From contig QANZ01041992.1 in the NCBI GenBank assembly GCA_003254925.1, positions 204,401 through 268,400 of the forward strand: a stretch of DNA of 64,000 nucleotides. The letters are read 5' to 3'. The notes below the pieces were generated by a model, which worked only from the letters and a program-made list of their open reading frames with translations, was not told the origin of the DNA and did not search any database. The stretch comes from Chamaecrista fasciculata. Lineage: Eukaryota > Streptophyta > Magnoliopsida > Fabales > Fabaceae. The position numbers and the translations under genes were made by a program. This document shows, one piece after another, positions 39,078 to 50,786 of the stretch (within the stretch, counting starts at the first letter, position 1; the number at the start of each line of letters is the position of its first letter).

Positions 39078-40640
39078 ACACATCTGTCAAATCTAACAGT
39101 TTGCAAGATACCCTGTTTGGATGCTTTGATAAACCGAGTCGCATTTTACATTACCTGAAAAGACCACGATGCAGTTGCCACAACAAGGGTCGTTAAGTTT
39201 TGGTGAGTGTTATGGCAAGTTCTACACAAAAGTCATATTTGCTTTGCATGGATTCTCTCCCAACTGTGAAATGTATTCCTTTGTGCAAATGTGTATAATT
39301 TCACCACAATTATCTTTTAGGGTTGAGATTTTTTAGTTGTTCATCCCTTTTCCCGAGAGATAGTAGATGGGACTTCATGGATTTGCACCGGTGACCGATT
39401 TACCCGTTTGTGACATGGGGGAGAGCTGCAGGAATTTTCAAGTTTCTGATCCTGCATCCAGGCAGCATATGTATACCCAGATCTTGTGCGTTGCCTATTT
39501 TATTGGCTAATTTTATCATGTATAAACATTAAATTATGTGGAAATTTTGTTGCAATGACAGCCCTAGTTTTGGATGATTTCTAGTTTGTTTCCTACTGGC
39601 ATAGTTAAAGAAAAAGTCTGGGTAAAATGCAAAAGATTTTCTTGAACTTCGATCTTGTACAAAAATCACTTGAACTTTGAAAGGTGACAAGATTCTGAGC
39701 TCTTGGGCAAATAACTCCATGTCAAGGTTTTTATTAAAAAAAAATTCTGTTATTTAATTATTATTGTATTTTAAATTGACTCATTAAAATTTAATAGTAG
39801 CAAAAAAAAATAGTTTTTTTTTTAAATTGTAGTAAAAACGTTTTTTTACACAAATATGATTTATTGTAAGACTTGCTTGATCTCTAAGTTTCAAGTTGTA
39901 GCTTCGCTGGTACCTAAGAAATTGAGCAAAAATTAAAGCAACTCTTTTGAAGTTTGCCCTTCATGTAAAAGACCTTGAGATTTTAAATGTGACAAGAAAC
40001 TCTTCGAGATTTTCTGATTGTGCAGAAACATTCCTGTCAATTTTTTCATTCAAATTTTAATAGAATTGTGTGTCAATTTAGTTCCTAAAAATAAATTATG
40101 AAGTTCAGTTCTTTATATATGCAATTATAATCAATTGGATTTTTTTATTTCGGCATTAATTTAAATTTAATGATAAATGTAGTTTTTTTTAATATCAATT
40201 AAATGTCATCTGTCGTGAATTAGTTTATTAATCTAAACTAATTTTAATTCAGTTTTAATTTTATATTTTTATAATAATTAAAACAAATTTACAATTTTTT
40301 TTGGCCAATAAATTTACAATTTATAGACTAACTAAACTAAAGTCCAAGATATGAGAATAAGAAAAAGTCAATTTTTTTTAATATTTTAAGTAAATCAAAT
40401 TTTAATTTTAAAACCTAGTTTTTAATTCAATTTAATTAAGATGTACAAAACATTAATCATGGTAATAAAAACTCAATAAGCTTCAAAAAGTAATGAAAGA
40501 CTTCATAAAAAAAAAGTAATGAAAGACTTAATTTTGAATTTTGTGCAAAGGATTTTTTTGATAATTTTCATCCAAAAAAATTAAATTTTGTTTATAAATG
40601 TATGATTGTTGTTGCATTTTACACTGATTCACTATTAAAA
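39078..40640. other. NAA15 3' UTR, then AT-rich intergenic DNA
   Basis: The transcript probably ends near 39500-39540, with no strong AATAAA seen. 39600-40010 contains two related phrases (gtgacaagattctgagctct and gtgacaagaaactcttcgag), suggesting a decayed repeat. No gene seen to 40640. Confidence 0.45.
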
Positions 40641-40649
40641 TTAAACTAT

Positions 40650-41510
40650 TGTCCTAAATGTATGTCCTAATGATCATTTTGGTTTCTTATGTTTCTAAAG
40701 ATTCATATTAGTACTAAATGTTAGAAGAATGTTTCATTTTGGTTCCAAACTTTTGAATGTAGTCATATTTCTCTATTTCAAGTTTGAATGTGACCGGTTA
40801 AGAGTTACATGTTTTCTAATAGTACTTTCTCTATTCATTTGGGTTCGTTATCAAACAAGATCAAATCGAGTCCCAAAAGTAGGCCACTTGTTTCACGGTC
40901 AAACAAGCGAAATTAGTCATATCTTTCTCATTTCAAGTCCGAATGCGACAAATTCAGATCTATGAGTTACTCTTAACGAATTTTTTTTTTCTTTTTGCGT
41001 AGTTGGGATTATTATCAAATGAAGTTTAATCAAACTAGAAAGTAGGTTTGAAATCATTTTTTCATAATTTTTTACATTTCGGTCCCGACCCCATTTTCGA
41101 GCCCGATTTGGTCTCACTTGTTGACGGTTCCAACTAGACAGAAAAGGTTGTTAAGAGTAACTTGTAGCTCTGAATTTATCGCATTCAGAATTGAAACAAG
41201 ACAAATATAACTAATTCTGCTGATTTAACTGTGAAATGAGTGACCTATTTTTAAAACTCAATTTAACCTCATTTGCTTACGGCTCCAAGTAGAATAAAAA
41301 AAAATACTCTTCAAAAGCAACATGTAATTCTGTACTTGTCATATTCAAACTTAAGACAATAGAAATATGACCACATTTTATAGTTTGGGATTAAAAATAA
41401 ATATTTTACCAAGAGTCATGACCAATATGAATCTTTTGAAACATAAAGAACCAAAATGGATATCAAGATATACATTGAGGACCAAAATGACCCTTTCATC
41501 AAAGTTTAAC
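40650..41510. repeat. long foldback repeat
   Basis: Left arm cattttggtttcttatgtttc...tcatatttctctatttcaag and right arm caatagaaatatgacc...gaaacataaagaaccaaaatg are inverted over roughly 150 bp. Inner phrases such as tcaaacaaga/caaactag also mirror. Non-coding. Terminal motifs and target duplication were not resolved. Confidence 0.6.
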
Positions 41511-41847
41511 AAAAAGAGTTATTTACACAAAATCACGTGATCTTTTGTCATTTTTCAAAATTTGTGGAGTTTCTTGTACAATAACTAAAGTTTAAAAAGA
41601 TTTAATACATTTTAACCATTTAATTATGACTGATTTTGTTAAACTGAAGTCACTCCGATTACCTAATACTTATTATCCTTTTACATAAATCAACTCTTTT
41701 CTCTCCTCCGGTCCTAATTTGACTGTCAAGTCTGGTTCTGATTTTTAAAACATTAGTTTAAAGATAGTAATTTATGATCTTATATATATATATATTTGCA
41801 TAAATAAAATAGTTATTACTTTTTTTTTTGTAAGAAAAAATATAGGT

Positions 41848-42155
41848 GAGTTGGGCCTCAATGGTATACTAAAGTCAGTGCAGGCCTCAAGACTCTATAA
41901 GCGTTTATAGAAGTACTTATAAATTGTCTGCCAATAAGGATTTCACATTGACAATGAAAATCGAATTCCTACCTTGTAAATTATGAGCCAATTCCTTACC
42001 AACTGGACGAATCTTTGTTTGACAAATAAAATAGTTATTGACTAGAAAAAATTATTCATTTTAAAATTCATGCGTTTAGATCAAGAGGACCTGGATTCAA
42101 AGAGTTTAAAGATAAAGATTAATTCTATTATTATTATTATTATTATTATTATTAT
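41848..42155. repeat. left copy of a 0.3 kb direct duplication
   Basis: gagttgggcctcaatgg to the (TTA)n tract. It is repeated at 46638-46950 with one substitution seen (attcatgcg against attcttgcg) and a longer (TTA)n in the right copy. The two copies bracket the large foldback element. Confidence 0.9.
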
Positions 42156-42280
42156 GAGTAAACTCCCAAACTGGTCCCCGAATTATTGGGTCGCTGACAG
42201 ATTGGTCCCTGATTTATGGAAATTGACAAATAGGTCCCCGAATTTTACTAACGTTAGTCAAATTGGTCCCTGAAGCCGTT

Positions 42281-42319
42281 AACTGCTGACGTGGCACGTT
42301 AAGTGCCACGTCAGCAGTT
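42281..42319. repeat. perfect 17-bp-arm hairpin with TGACGTGGCAC cores
   Basis: AACTGCTGACGTGGCAC, loop GTTAA, then its exact complement. An imperfect counterpart is at 46486-46525 in the other arm. The core contains GACGTGGC, a bZIP/G-box-like sequence. Confidence 0.8.
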
Positions 42320-42325
42320 GGAAAA

Positions 42326-43319
42326 NNNNNNNNNNNNNNNNNNNNNNNNNNNNNNNNNNNNNNNNNNNNNNNNNNNNNNNNNNNNNNNNNNNNNNNNNNN
42401 NNNNNNNNNNNNNNNNNNNNNNNNNNNNNNNNNNNNNNNNNNNNNNNNNNNNNNNNNNNNNNNNNNNNNNNNNNNNNNNNNNNNNNNNNNNNNNNNNNNN
42501 NNNNNNNNNNNNNNNNNNNNNNNNNNNNNNNNNNNNNNNNNNNNNNNNNNNNNNNNNNNNNNNNNNNNNNNNNNNNNNNNNNNNNNNNNNNNNNNNNNNN
42601 NNNNNNNNNNNNNNNNNNNNNNNNNNNNNNNNNNNNNNNNNNNNNNNNNNNNNNNNNNNNNNNNNNNNNNNNNNNNNNNNNNNNNNNNNNNNNNNNNNNN
42701 NNNNNNNNNNNNNNNNNNNNNNNNNNNNNNNNNNNNNNNNNNNNNNNNNNNNNNNNNNNNNNNNNNNNNNNNNNNNNNNNNNNNNNNNNNNNNNNNNNNN
42801 NNNNNNNNNNNNNNNNNNNNNNNNNNNNNNNNNNNNNNNNNNNNNNNNNNNNNNNNNNNNNNNNNNNNNNNNNNNNNNNNNNNNNNNNNNNNNNNNNNNN
42901 NNNNNNNNNNNNNNNNNNNNNNNNNNNNNNNNNNNNNNNNNNNNNNNNNNNNNNNNNNNNNNNNNNNNNNNNNNNNNNNNNNNNNNNNNNNNNNNNNNNN
43001 NNNNNNNNNNNNNNNNNNNNNNNNNNNNNNNNNNNNNNNNNNNNNNNNNNNNNNNNNNNNNNNNNNNNNNNNNNNNNNNNNNNNNNNNNNNNNNNNNNNN
43101 NNNNNNNNNNNNNNNNNNNNNNNNNNNNNNNNNNNNNNNNNNNNNNNNNNNNNNNNNNNNNNNNNNNNNNNNNNNNNNNNNNNNNNNNNNNNNNNNNNNN
43201 NNNNNNNNNNNNNNNNNNNNNNNNNNNNNNNNNNNNNNNNNNNNNNNNNNNNNNNNNNNNNNNNNNNNNNNNNNNNNNNNNNNNNNNNNNNNNNNNNNNN
43301 NNNNNNNNNNNNNNNNNNN
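42326..43319. other. assembly gap (994 N)
   Basis: Undetermined sequence. Any open frame drawn across it is meaningless. Confidence 1.
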
Positions 43320-43480
43320 ATTGTAAAATGTCCCAAACCTCTTCCAAACATTCCAGCTTAGTCCCAAATCCTCAAAATAAAATTGTAAAATGTCCCAAAA
43401 CTCTTCCAAACATTCCAGTTTAGTCCCAAATCCTCAAAATAAAATTGTAAAATGTCCCAAAACTCTTCCAAACATTCCAG
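43320..43480. repeat. ~62-bp tandem repeat array, left side
   Basis: About 2.6 units of ttgtaaaatgtcccaaa...cattccag.ttagtcccaaatcctcaaaataaa. The same unit occurs in reverse complement at 46140-46335. Confidence 0.88.
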
Positions 43481-43490
43481 CTGATACCAC

Positions 43491-45678
43491 TGTTGGGAAA
43501 TCACAGAGGGAGCGCAGCGGAAAAATTAAAAAAAAACTTGATAAAAGGCTAACTCTGTGATTCCTTCCAGGATCCACTAACTATGTTTATACCAGGAAAG
43601 TAAAGATGTTTACCTAATTTTTAGTCGGTGACTTATCGTGTTCGCGAATTTGAGAAGTCCACTTCGAGTGTCCTTCCTCTACCGGTGATCCACACGAGCA
43701 GTTTGGCAGATGCCCAGGTGCTAGCCTCCTTCACTTCTTCCCAAGTGAATACGGGAACTCTATCTATGATTCTTGAATAATCAAGAACTGTTCTTGATTA
43801 TCAAGATTGATTGGGGAGTACTAATATTATCAGGTGCAGGTCCAATTCTCTTTCTTCAAGAAAATCGACTCACTCTCATAATATTAGGACTAGGCGATTT
43901 TTCACTCTCTATAGATGCTCTAGGCGAAATTCTTGGTCTGACCAAGAATTGATCTGTGTTGTGAGTTATCTCTGAGATAGGCGCCTAGTGCCTCTATTTA
44001 TAGTGTTCTCATTCCTAGTTTTAGGGAATCCTAATCCAATTAGGATATCTCTAAGATATGGGATATCTTTTAGATATCTCAAAATATCTTTTGATTTATA
44101 ATATTAAACTTAATATTATAATTCAAAAATAAAGCCCAATTTTCGAATTTGACCTATCCAAGATCAAATCTTGGATCAAATCTTGATTTGCTCAAATCCT
44201 ATTGGTTGGAATGAGTCATGAGATTTTGATTTTATAATTTAAATATTACTTTAATAATTAAATATAAAAATCGACTTTAGCCTAGACCCAAACTCTAAAA
44301 TGCAAGATCAAATCTTCCATCCCAAGAAAGGGGGTAGGCGAAATTCTCATGGAGTTTTTGGAGGAATTTTATAACAACCCAAACTCCTTAGGTAGTTATA
44401 ACTAATTCCTAACAATTTTGAATAAAAGAATTACCTTAATATCTTTTAATTCAAATCCTATATCTTTTCCAAAAGATATTTATCTTATCTTTATTTAATT
44501 AATAAAAACAATTTCTATTAATAAAAACAAAGATAATGAGGCGCCACCCTCATCCTTTTATTTCCCAATTTTAGTGAATTTAATAAATCAATAATTCCCT
44601 AATTTTTAGGAAACTTATTTAATTTATTTATTCACTAATATTTTAATTGTAAAACTATTTAACAATTAATTTAAATTTAAATTTGTCCAACAAATTTAAA
44701 ACCTCAATCATAGATATTTATTTAAGACAAGATTTAATGTCCTAAGACATTTAACTATGTCCTAAATTGTGTCACCTAAGTGACTCACGAATTAACCCTA
44801 ATTCGTGTCCCAAAAATTAGCATCTTGATCCTGCTCATGTGTGACCCAGCAGGCCTCACGTGAAGTTGGCAGCAAATCATTTTTATGATTCACAAGTTGT
44901 GAGCGGACTCTAGCAAGCCATCACAACTACCCAAAACACGGGAGTTATCGCTTTAACGACTTAACGATTTAACCTAAATACCACCTTGTCATAATTCCTA
45001 TTGTCTCACGATATTTTGGTCATGGATCAGGCACGGGAATGTCATCCAAAATCCAAACCACAACTTTCTCGATTTCCTGAGTTAGTCCCAATTCCCAGCG
45101 TGGCCACGCATTTCTTGGACAGACTCATCGAGGGCGCCAGTTAAATATCTCTCATCTTAAATGAGGGACAAAATCCCATCTTGGTCAACCACATTCCTTT
45201 GCACGGTAATCAACCAAACCCGTACCTAGCCTGTATGGCTACCCTGCTACGGGTAACGTTGGACTAGGCCAAAGTTTGACAACTACAATGCCGGAATAGT
45301 CAAGACCTCAGGTCTAAGGCTATCGTGACAGGTGTACAGGAGAGGCTCGCTTATGACTAAACCCATGCAGGACTCTCCGGGTCGGTCCAGTAATTTGTAA
45401 CCCTTACAAAATTGCACCATGGCTCTCGAGAAGCATCTAGTGCATGTATCTCTATACACCGAGGTCATGCTGGTCTTAGTTCATTTACGTTCCCACGTGA
45501 ATGATCGACCAGGGACAGTTTTAGATTAATTATCATATAATCAATCAAGGACGCTATCATAGTAAACACGCTAATAATATGATAACAACATAATTTATCT
45601 CTATAAATTAATCAAAAATATATGTTCAAACAATAACACATAAATAAAATGATTGGCCCTAGGGCACAATCTCCATCA
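43491..45678 (-). mobile_element. LTR (2.2 kb) plus truncated primer-binding site
   Basis: The reverse complement begins TGATGGAGATTGTG and ends TTTCCCAACA, homologous along its length to the solo LTR 13921-16068. It is directly followed by GTGGTATCAG (43490-43481), the first bases of a tRNA-Met primer site. The sequence then switches into the tandem repeat CTGGAATGTTTGG. So this is a 5' LTR with the rest of the element missing, not a recombined solo LTR. No matching target duplication is seen. Confidence 0.82.
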
Positions 45679-46138
45679 TGGGGTTTGGGGTTGTAGAGTT
45701 TAGGGTTTAAGGTTTTAGGATTTGGGGTTCAAGGTTCAGGGTTTGTAGGTTTTAAGGTTTAGGATTTTATGGTTTGGGGTTTTGGGGTTTGGGGTTTGTG
45801 GTTTGGAATTTTAGGGTTTGAGGTTTTACAATTTAGGGTTTAAGGTTTTAGGATTTGGGGTTTGGGATTTTAGGGTTTGGGGTTTGGGATTTTAGGGTTT
45901 GGGGTTTTAGAGTTTTGGGTTTGGGATTTGGGGTTCTAGGGTTTGAGGTTTTAGAGTTGAAGGACTAAATTGAAATGTTTCGAAGAATTTTGGGACATTT
46001 TACAATTTTAGGATTTTAGGGTTTTAGGGTTTAGGGTTTAGGGTTTAGGTTTTAGGGTTTGGAGTTTAGGATTTTAGGATTTAGGGTTTAGGGTTTAGGG
46101 TTTGGGGTTTAGGGTTTAGGGTTTAGTGTTTGTAATAC
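45679..46138. repeat. degenerate interstitial telomere-like repeat
   Basis: Many copies of ggtttagg, ggggtttgggg and tttaggg, with exact TTTAGGG runs near 46025-46045 and 46080-46130. One unit of the ~62-bp tandem repeat is embedded at about 45960-46010. Confidence 0.85.
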
Positions 46139-46139
46139 T

Positions 46140-46335
46140 TTTAAGGACTAAAGTGGAATGTTTGGAAGAGTTTTGGGACATTTTACAATTTTATTTTTGG
46201 GATTTGGGACTAAACTGGAATGTTTGGAAGAGTTTTGGGACATTTTACAATTTTATTTTGAGGATTTAGGACTAAACTGGAATGTTTGGAAGAGTTTTGG
46301 GACATTTTACAATTTTATTTTGAGGATTTGGGACT
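46140..46335. repeat. ~62-bp tandem repeat array, right side
   Basis: Three units of ggactaaactggaatgtttgg...gggacattttacaattttattttgaggattt. Reverse complement of the array at 43320-43480. Confidence 0.88.
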
Positions 46336-46637
46336 AAAATGAATGAAGATGATGAAAAAGAGGGGAAATTGAGAATAATGAGATAAAAATATAAGTCAGG
46401 GACCTATTTGAATTTTGAATGAAATATTTTTTTTATTATTAATGCTGATGTGGCACGCACAGTTGGCTTTTTTTTAGTTTTCCAACCGCTGACGTGGCAC
46501 TTAACGTGCCACATCAGCAGTTAACGGCTTCAGGGACCAATTTGACTAACGTTAGTAAAATTCGGGGACCTATTTGTCAATTTCCATAAATCAGGGACCA
46601 ATCTGTCAGCGACCCAATAATTCGGGGACCAGTTTGA

Positions 46638-46915
46638 GAGTTGGGCCTCAATGGTATACTAAAGTCAGTGCAGGCCTCAAGACTCTATAAGCGTTTATAG
46701 AAGTACTTATAAATTGTCTGCCAATAAGGATTTCACATTGACAATGAAAATCGAATTCCTACCTTGTAAATTATGAGCCAATTCCTTACCAACTGGACGA
46801 ATCTTTGTTTGACAAATAAAATAGTTATTGACTAGAAAAAATTATTCATTTTAAAATTCTTGCGTTTAGATCAAGAGGACCTGGATTCAAAGAGTTTAAA
46901 GATAAAGATTAATTC

Positions 46916-46950
<35 letters not shown>
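46638..46950. repeat. right copy of the 0.3 kb direct duplication, ending in (TTA)n
   Basis: Near-identical to 41848-42155. The junction with the foldback arm falls in the shared bases GAG. The trinucleotide tract at about 46915-46950 is longer than in the left copy. Confidence 0.9.
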
Positions 46951-46951
<1 letters not shown>

Positions 46952-47541
46952 CCAAGTCGAGTTCTAAAGACAAAAATTACCCTTTTAGTTTACACATTGT
47001 CCTAGAGTAGTCTATGCAGTGGCTATGGTGATAAAAAGACTTCACATTGTAAAACCCTGATCAATATATGGCATGATTTCCATCTATTTTAAGAGATCAA
47101 ATATCCACTTCATAAAAATAAAGTTGAAGAAACCATTCAAAAAATAAGCATAATCAAGAGCCACAAATTCAAGGCACGATTTCTATTAACTTTCCCTATA
47201 TATTTACATATTGAGAACTGCGAAAATGATAAGAAAGAATGTAAATGGAATTCTACAAAACGAGACACCACATAAGTATATGTCAAACCGGGACTAAGGG
47301 TGATTGAAGAAAAAGGCATGCGAAATACATTCTCAACATTTCACAAGTTTACAACAACAACTTCGCATCGATCTTATTCTTTGGCTCTCAGGCTTCCTTC
47401 ATGTATCACTCTGAAAAAGCAGACTCGTAATGTTTGATGTTGGAATTGAATGCTGCAACTTCACTAAGGTGTGCTTCAGGAAAGCAACTACTAAGCCTTG
47501 TAAGACCAACAATCTTTCGCTGACATGGCACCTGTTCTCGT
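46951..47541 (-). other. intergenic DNA and 3' UTR of the RING-H2 gene
   Basis: No other gene is visible. The minus-strand 3' UTR probably runs from 47541 to about 47140; no poly(A) signal is assigned with confidence. Confidence 0.4.
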
Positions 47542-50500
47542 CTAATGCTGACTGGATTCCCCGGCTGCTGATGGCGGCACTCCACTCGTACCAACCTCGG
47601 TCTTACAAAGAGGGCAAGATGCATTGATCTTTAACCATTTGTCAACACACTCCACATGAAAGACATGGACACAAGGTAGCTCCCTAAGCTCATCATCATC
47701 GGCATATTTTGCCAAGCAAATACAACAAACCTGCCACAAATTTCAGAAAGCTTATGAAAACCAGAATTACTTTCTCTACCCAACATATATAGATGTGTGT
47801 GTTCTCGTGCATATTTCAATTCCCATATATATATGCAAAGGTTTACATTTCAAACACACTAATTCTTTACTTTCATTATCTGGGTTTCTCATTATTTGTC
47901 TGCTCTCATTTTCACTACTAAAGAATACATTTTGCATGGGTTGCCTTTTACATGAGATAAATAGTTGCACATAAACCTACCAGTCTTTAACATAGAAGGG
48001 TAATGATCACCTCACATACTACCAAGAATTGTAAATTACAGATAGACCAATAAAAATTTAACCGAACATAAGATTGCCTGCTCAAAAATTGGGTAAATTA
48101 CACTTTGGTACCTTGTGGTTTGATCATATTTCACTTTGGTACCCTGTGGTTTAAAAAATGACACTTTGGTACCCTGTGGTATTCTCCATTAACACTTTGG
48201 TACCCTTTGGAGCTATTTTGTAATTTTAACCATAACAAATTTTGCAAAAATTACATATTGACCCCAAATTTTTTTTAGTTTTCATTGTAGTCCTTAGATA
48301 ATATGTATCCAGGGACCTATTTGTAATTTTTTGAAAATATTGGGGGTCAATATGTAATTTTTGCAAAATTTGTTATGGTTAAAATTACAAAATAACTCCA
48401 AAGGGTACCAAAGTGTTAATAGAGAATACCACAGGGTACCAAAGTATAATTTACCCTAAAAATTTCCCAGATTATTCTTATTTTTAACCTTGTGTTTATA
48501 TTATGCATCAGCTTATAATTTTAAAAACTCCAACTAGAAACTTACAGCATCTTCTCCTGATATGACTCGCTCATTTTCTGTCCCCGCAGCCAGAGTTCCA
48601 CCTTCCTCTACAGCTGTATCAACGTCTTGTTCATCAATATTTTCATTTTTCTTCAATGTGAATTTGTAAATTGGCAAAGCATTAATAGATTCTAATGATG
48701 CTCCTCTGGTTTGAGAAAAGTCCTCCCGAATTCCCAAAACAGAAATAATGCAAGGTAGGCAGCAACAGATTGTCGCACATAGAATAAATGGCATAGCATA
48801 TCCAATGCAGCTAAAGGTAAGAAACACTATACATAACCTGCAAGAAAGTTCACAATATTTCAAGACTTGGGGAAAGTGAAATAGTAGTACAAAATGTTGT
48901 GTGACAGATACCTATATAATTTTGGAGCATCAGAAGGAGAAGAGTGACCTCCGAAGATCCAAACATTTCCCACAACAAACCAAACTGCAAAGAAGCAGTC
49001 TAATGCCATTTTGAAATGATCTACTACCCCATTAAACCTGCAATGCAGAAACAAATTTCTCTGCTTAGTACACTATTGTATGTTAGATGGGGACAGTGTG
49101 AACAACAGTTTTGTTTTACTCTGAATTTGATAATATATCAGATTTCTCCTTCCCCACCAGAGTTGGATCAATTAATAAACTTTTATCTTAACTAAGTAGA
49201 AGAACAAATCCAAAACATCTTAACTACTCAAATGTGTCACACTCAGCCTTACGCTTTTGCATAAACAGCAACTACAATGCCAGAAAAGACAACCAATAGT
49301 ATGATATAAACATTCGGCAAAAAAAAAAATATATATATATATATATATAACAATATAATTCTAAATTCATCCCTGCATGGAACTAAATGATGAGTTTGAA
49401 TCCTGCAATTTATGTTATTAATTCATTTTTGAAGATATGAGTAAATAAGCATTTGGGTGAAATATGTCAGTCACAAATTTTTCCCTTCGGAGACTACATG
49501 ATCTTGGTGTTCAAATTTGAAAAGGCAATTTACTCTTCAAAAAAAAAAATAAATAAATGGGCAAATGAGGAAAATGAAAGAGGTGCAGATTTCTTTCCTC
49601 CCAAGCTAATTCTATTTCTAGTAAAGATAAATTGAAATTGATTTAAATACCCCAAAAATTCATCTGGTTTCGATCCATTATTCTCCACTATAATGATTTT
49701 CCCCTTTAAATTCATTATTTTTCCTCCATAACGCCCATTATCTTTGCATTAAGATACGAAATCCAAAAAGAAGAGTGCTCCTTTCCAAACTAGGACCTTG
49801 TAATATGTATATAACAGTAGAACTATGATGCACTGTCAAATAGGATAAGTACTATCCAATCTAAACCTTCAAGACTAATTAATTATTATAACAAGTTCAG
49901 AAGAAAATTCCAAACTTTCATCTTCTTTATACAAAATTATACAATCATTTTGAGCAAAAAATAGATATAAAAGGGAGTGGAAAAAGAAATTGGAAAAATC
50001 TAGACAAAAAAATATGCATAACCAAAGGAAATAAACATAGATAGCATTATGCATAAAAGAAGGAATGTGAAGAGTTTGAACAGCAGAGCTAAATCAACAT
50101 AAAAAAGCATACCTAGAGCTAAAGGCTCCAGGAATTCCAGCGTTTCTTGTAGCTGATTCTGTAGCATGACTATTCTCTTCGTCTGAAACATGAGCAACAG
50201 ATATGGCAGTATAAGAAGTCGGTTCTGAAGGATTGCTTGCAGAAGATCCTTGAGATGGCTGAGATGCATCTTGTCCAGTATTGCGGTAACGGTTTCGATA
50301 ACGGCAGTAAAGAATAGGAAGTGTAGCAACACAACCAGATGCATAACCCACAATCCATGCAAATAAAGGGGCTTTAGGATTTTCATTCCTGGATAATGAC
50401 AAGACAACAATAGATGCTATGATCTGACTCACAGTGACAACAAGCTCAACAGAAATCCATAGTCCGGAATTCAGTGGGCTTCTTCTGCGATGACCATATC

Positions 50501-50786
50501 CCTCACCTCTTCTAGTTGATGAGGGATTTCTAGAGTTTACTCCGGATGAGGAAGATGAAGATATTAGACGAATAGGGACTTGTGTTCCAACCGATGGCTG
50601 ATCCTCATTATGTGGCAAACGCATTTCACGACGTTGACCCTCTTGAGCTGAGCTGGATATGTCATTACTGTTTCTTGTAATGTCAATTATGTGCTGATGG
50701 CCATTACCGGTTTCTGGCTGCTCCATCAGCAAAGGATATTGATCGGTTTGGGTGTTACTATTTGTTGCCAGAGAAGTAACATCCAT
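47542..50786 (-). CDS. membrane RING-H2 E3 ubiquitin ligase (At1g63170/At4g11680 type)
   Basis: Four coding exons on the minus strand: 50786-50113, 49037-48912, 48837-48546 and 47730-47542. All are GT-AG, with phases joining to 426 residues. The N-terminal 100 residues are polar and Ser-rich. Hydrophobic segments lie at about 109-132, 140-161, 236-255 and 268-302, indicating a multi-pass membrane protein. The C-terminal RING-H2 uses C366, C369, C384, H386, H389, C392, C403 and C406 (C3H2C3), with W396 in the E2-contact region. The core APKLYRLCIVFL and the CCCLP-containing stretch match a conserved plant family annotated as E3 ubiquitin ligases. The reaction (ubiquitin transfer from an E2) follows from the family; the substrate is unknown. 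The last intron carries a foldback repeat (48091-48456). All zinc ligands are present and the gene looks intact. Confidence 0.93.
48091..48456. repeat. 'gggtaaattac' foldback repeat, copy 3, in a RING-gene intron
   Basis: Left gggtaaattacactttggta and right taccaaagtataatttaccc are inverted, with the same arms as 18568-18967. It occupies about 45% of the intron 47731-48545. Confidence 0.85.
49319..49350. repeat. poly(A)-(TA)n tract in a RING-gene intron
   Basis: A-run followed by about 10 TA units inside the intron 49038-50112. Confidence 0.8.

Larger units (their letters stand above)
42156..46640. mobile_element. large foldback (MULE-like) element with internal insertions
   Basis: Inverted arms at 42156-42325 and about 46473-46640 match at high identity. 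Each carries ggtccccgaatt, attggtccctga and a ctgacgtggcac hairpin. Inside, a ~62-bp tandem unit appears on opposite strands at 43320-43480 and 46140-46335. Telomere-like repeats fill 45679-46138. A 994-base N gap occupies 42326-43319 and an LTR copy lies at 43491-45678. The left end GAGTAAACT is the same terminus as the 246-bp MITE at 23949. The right end stops at gtttgagag and lacks the last ~7 bases. No transposase is visible outside the gap. Confidence 0.7.

Noticed and set aside
42214..43409. Several 340-380 codon open frames on both strands
   Set aside because: They run through the 994-base N gap; only a few codons at each end are real sequence.
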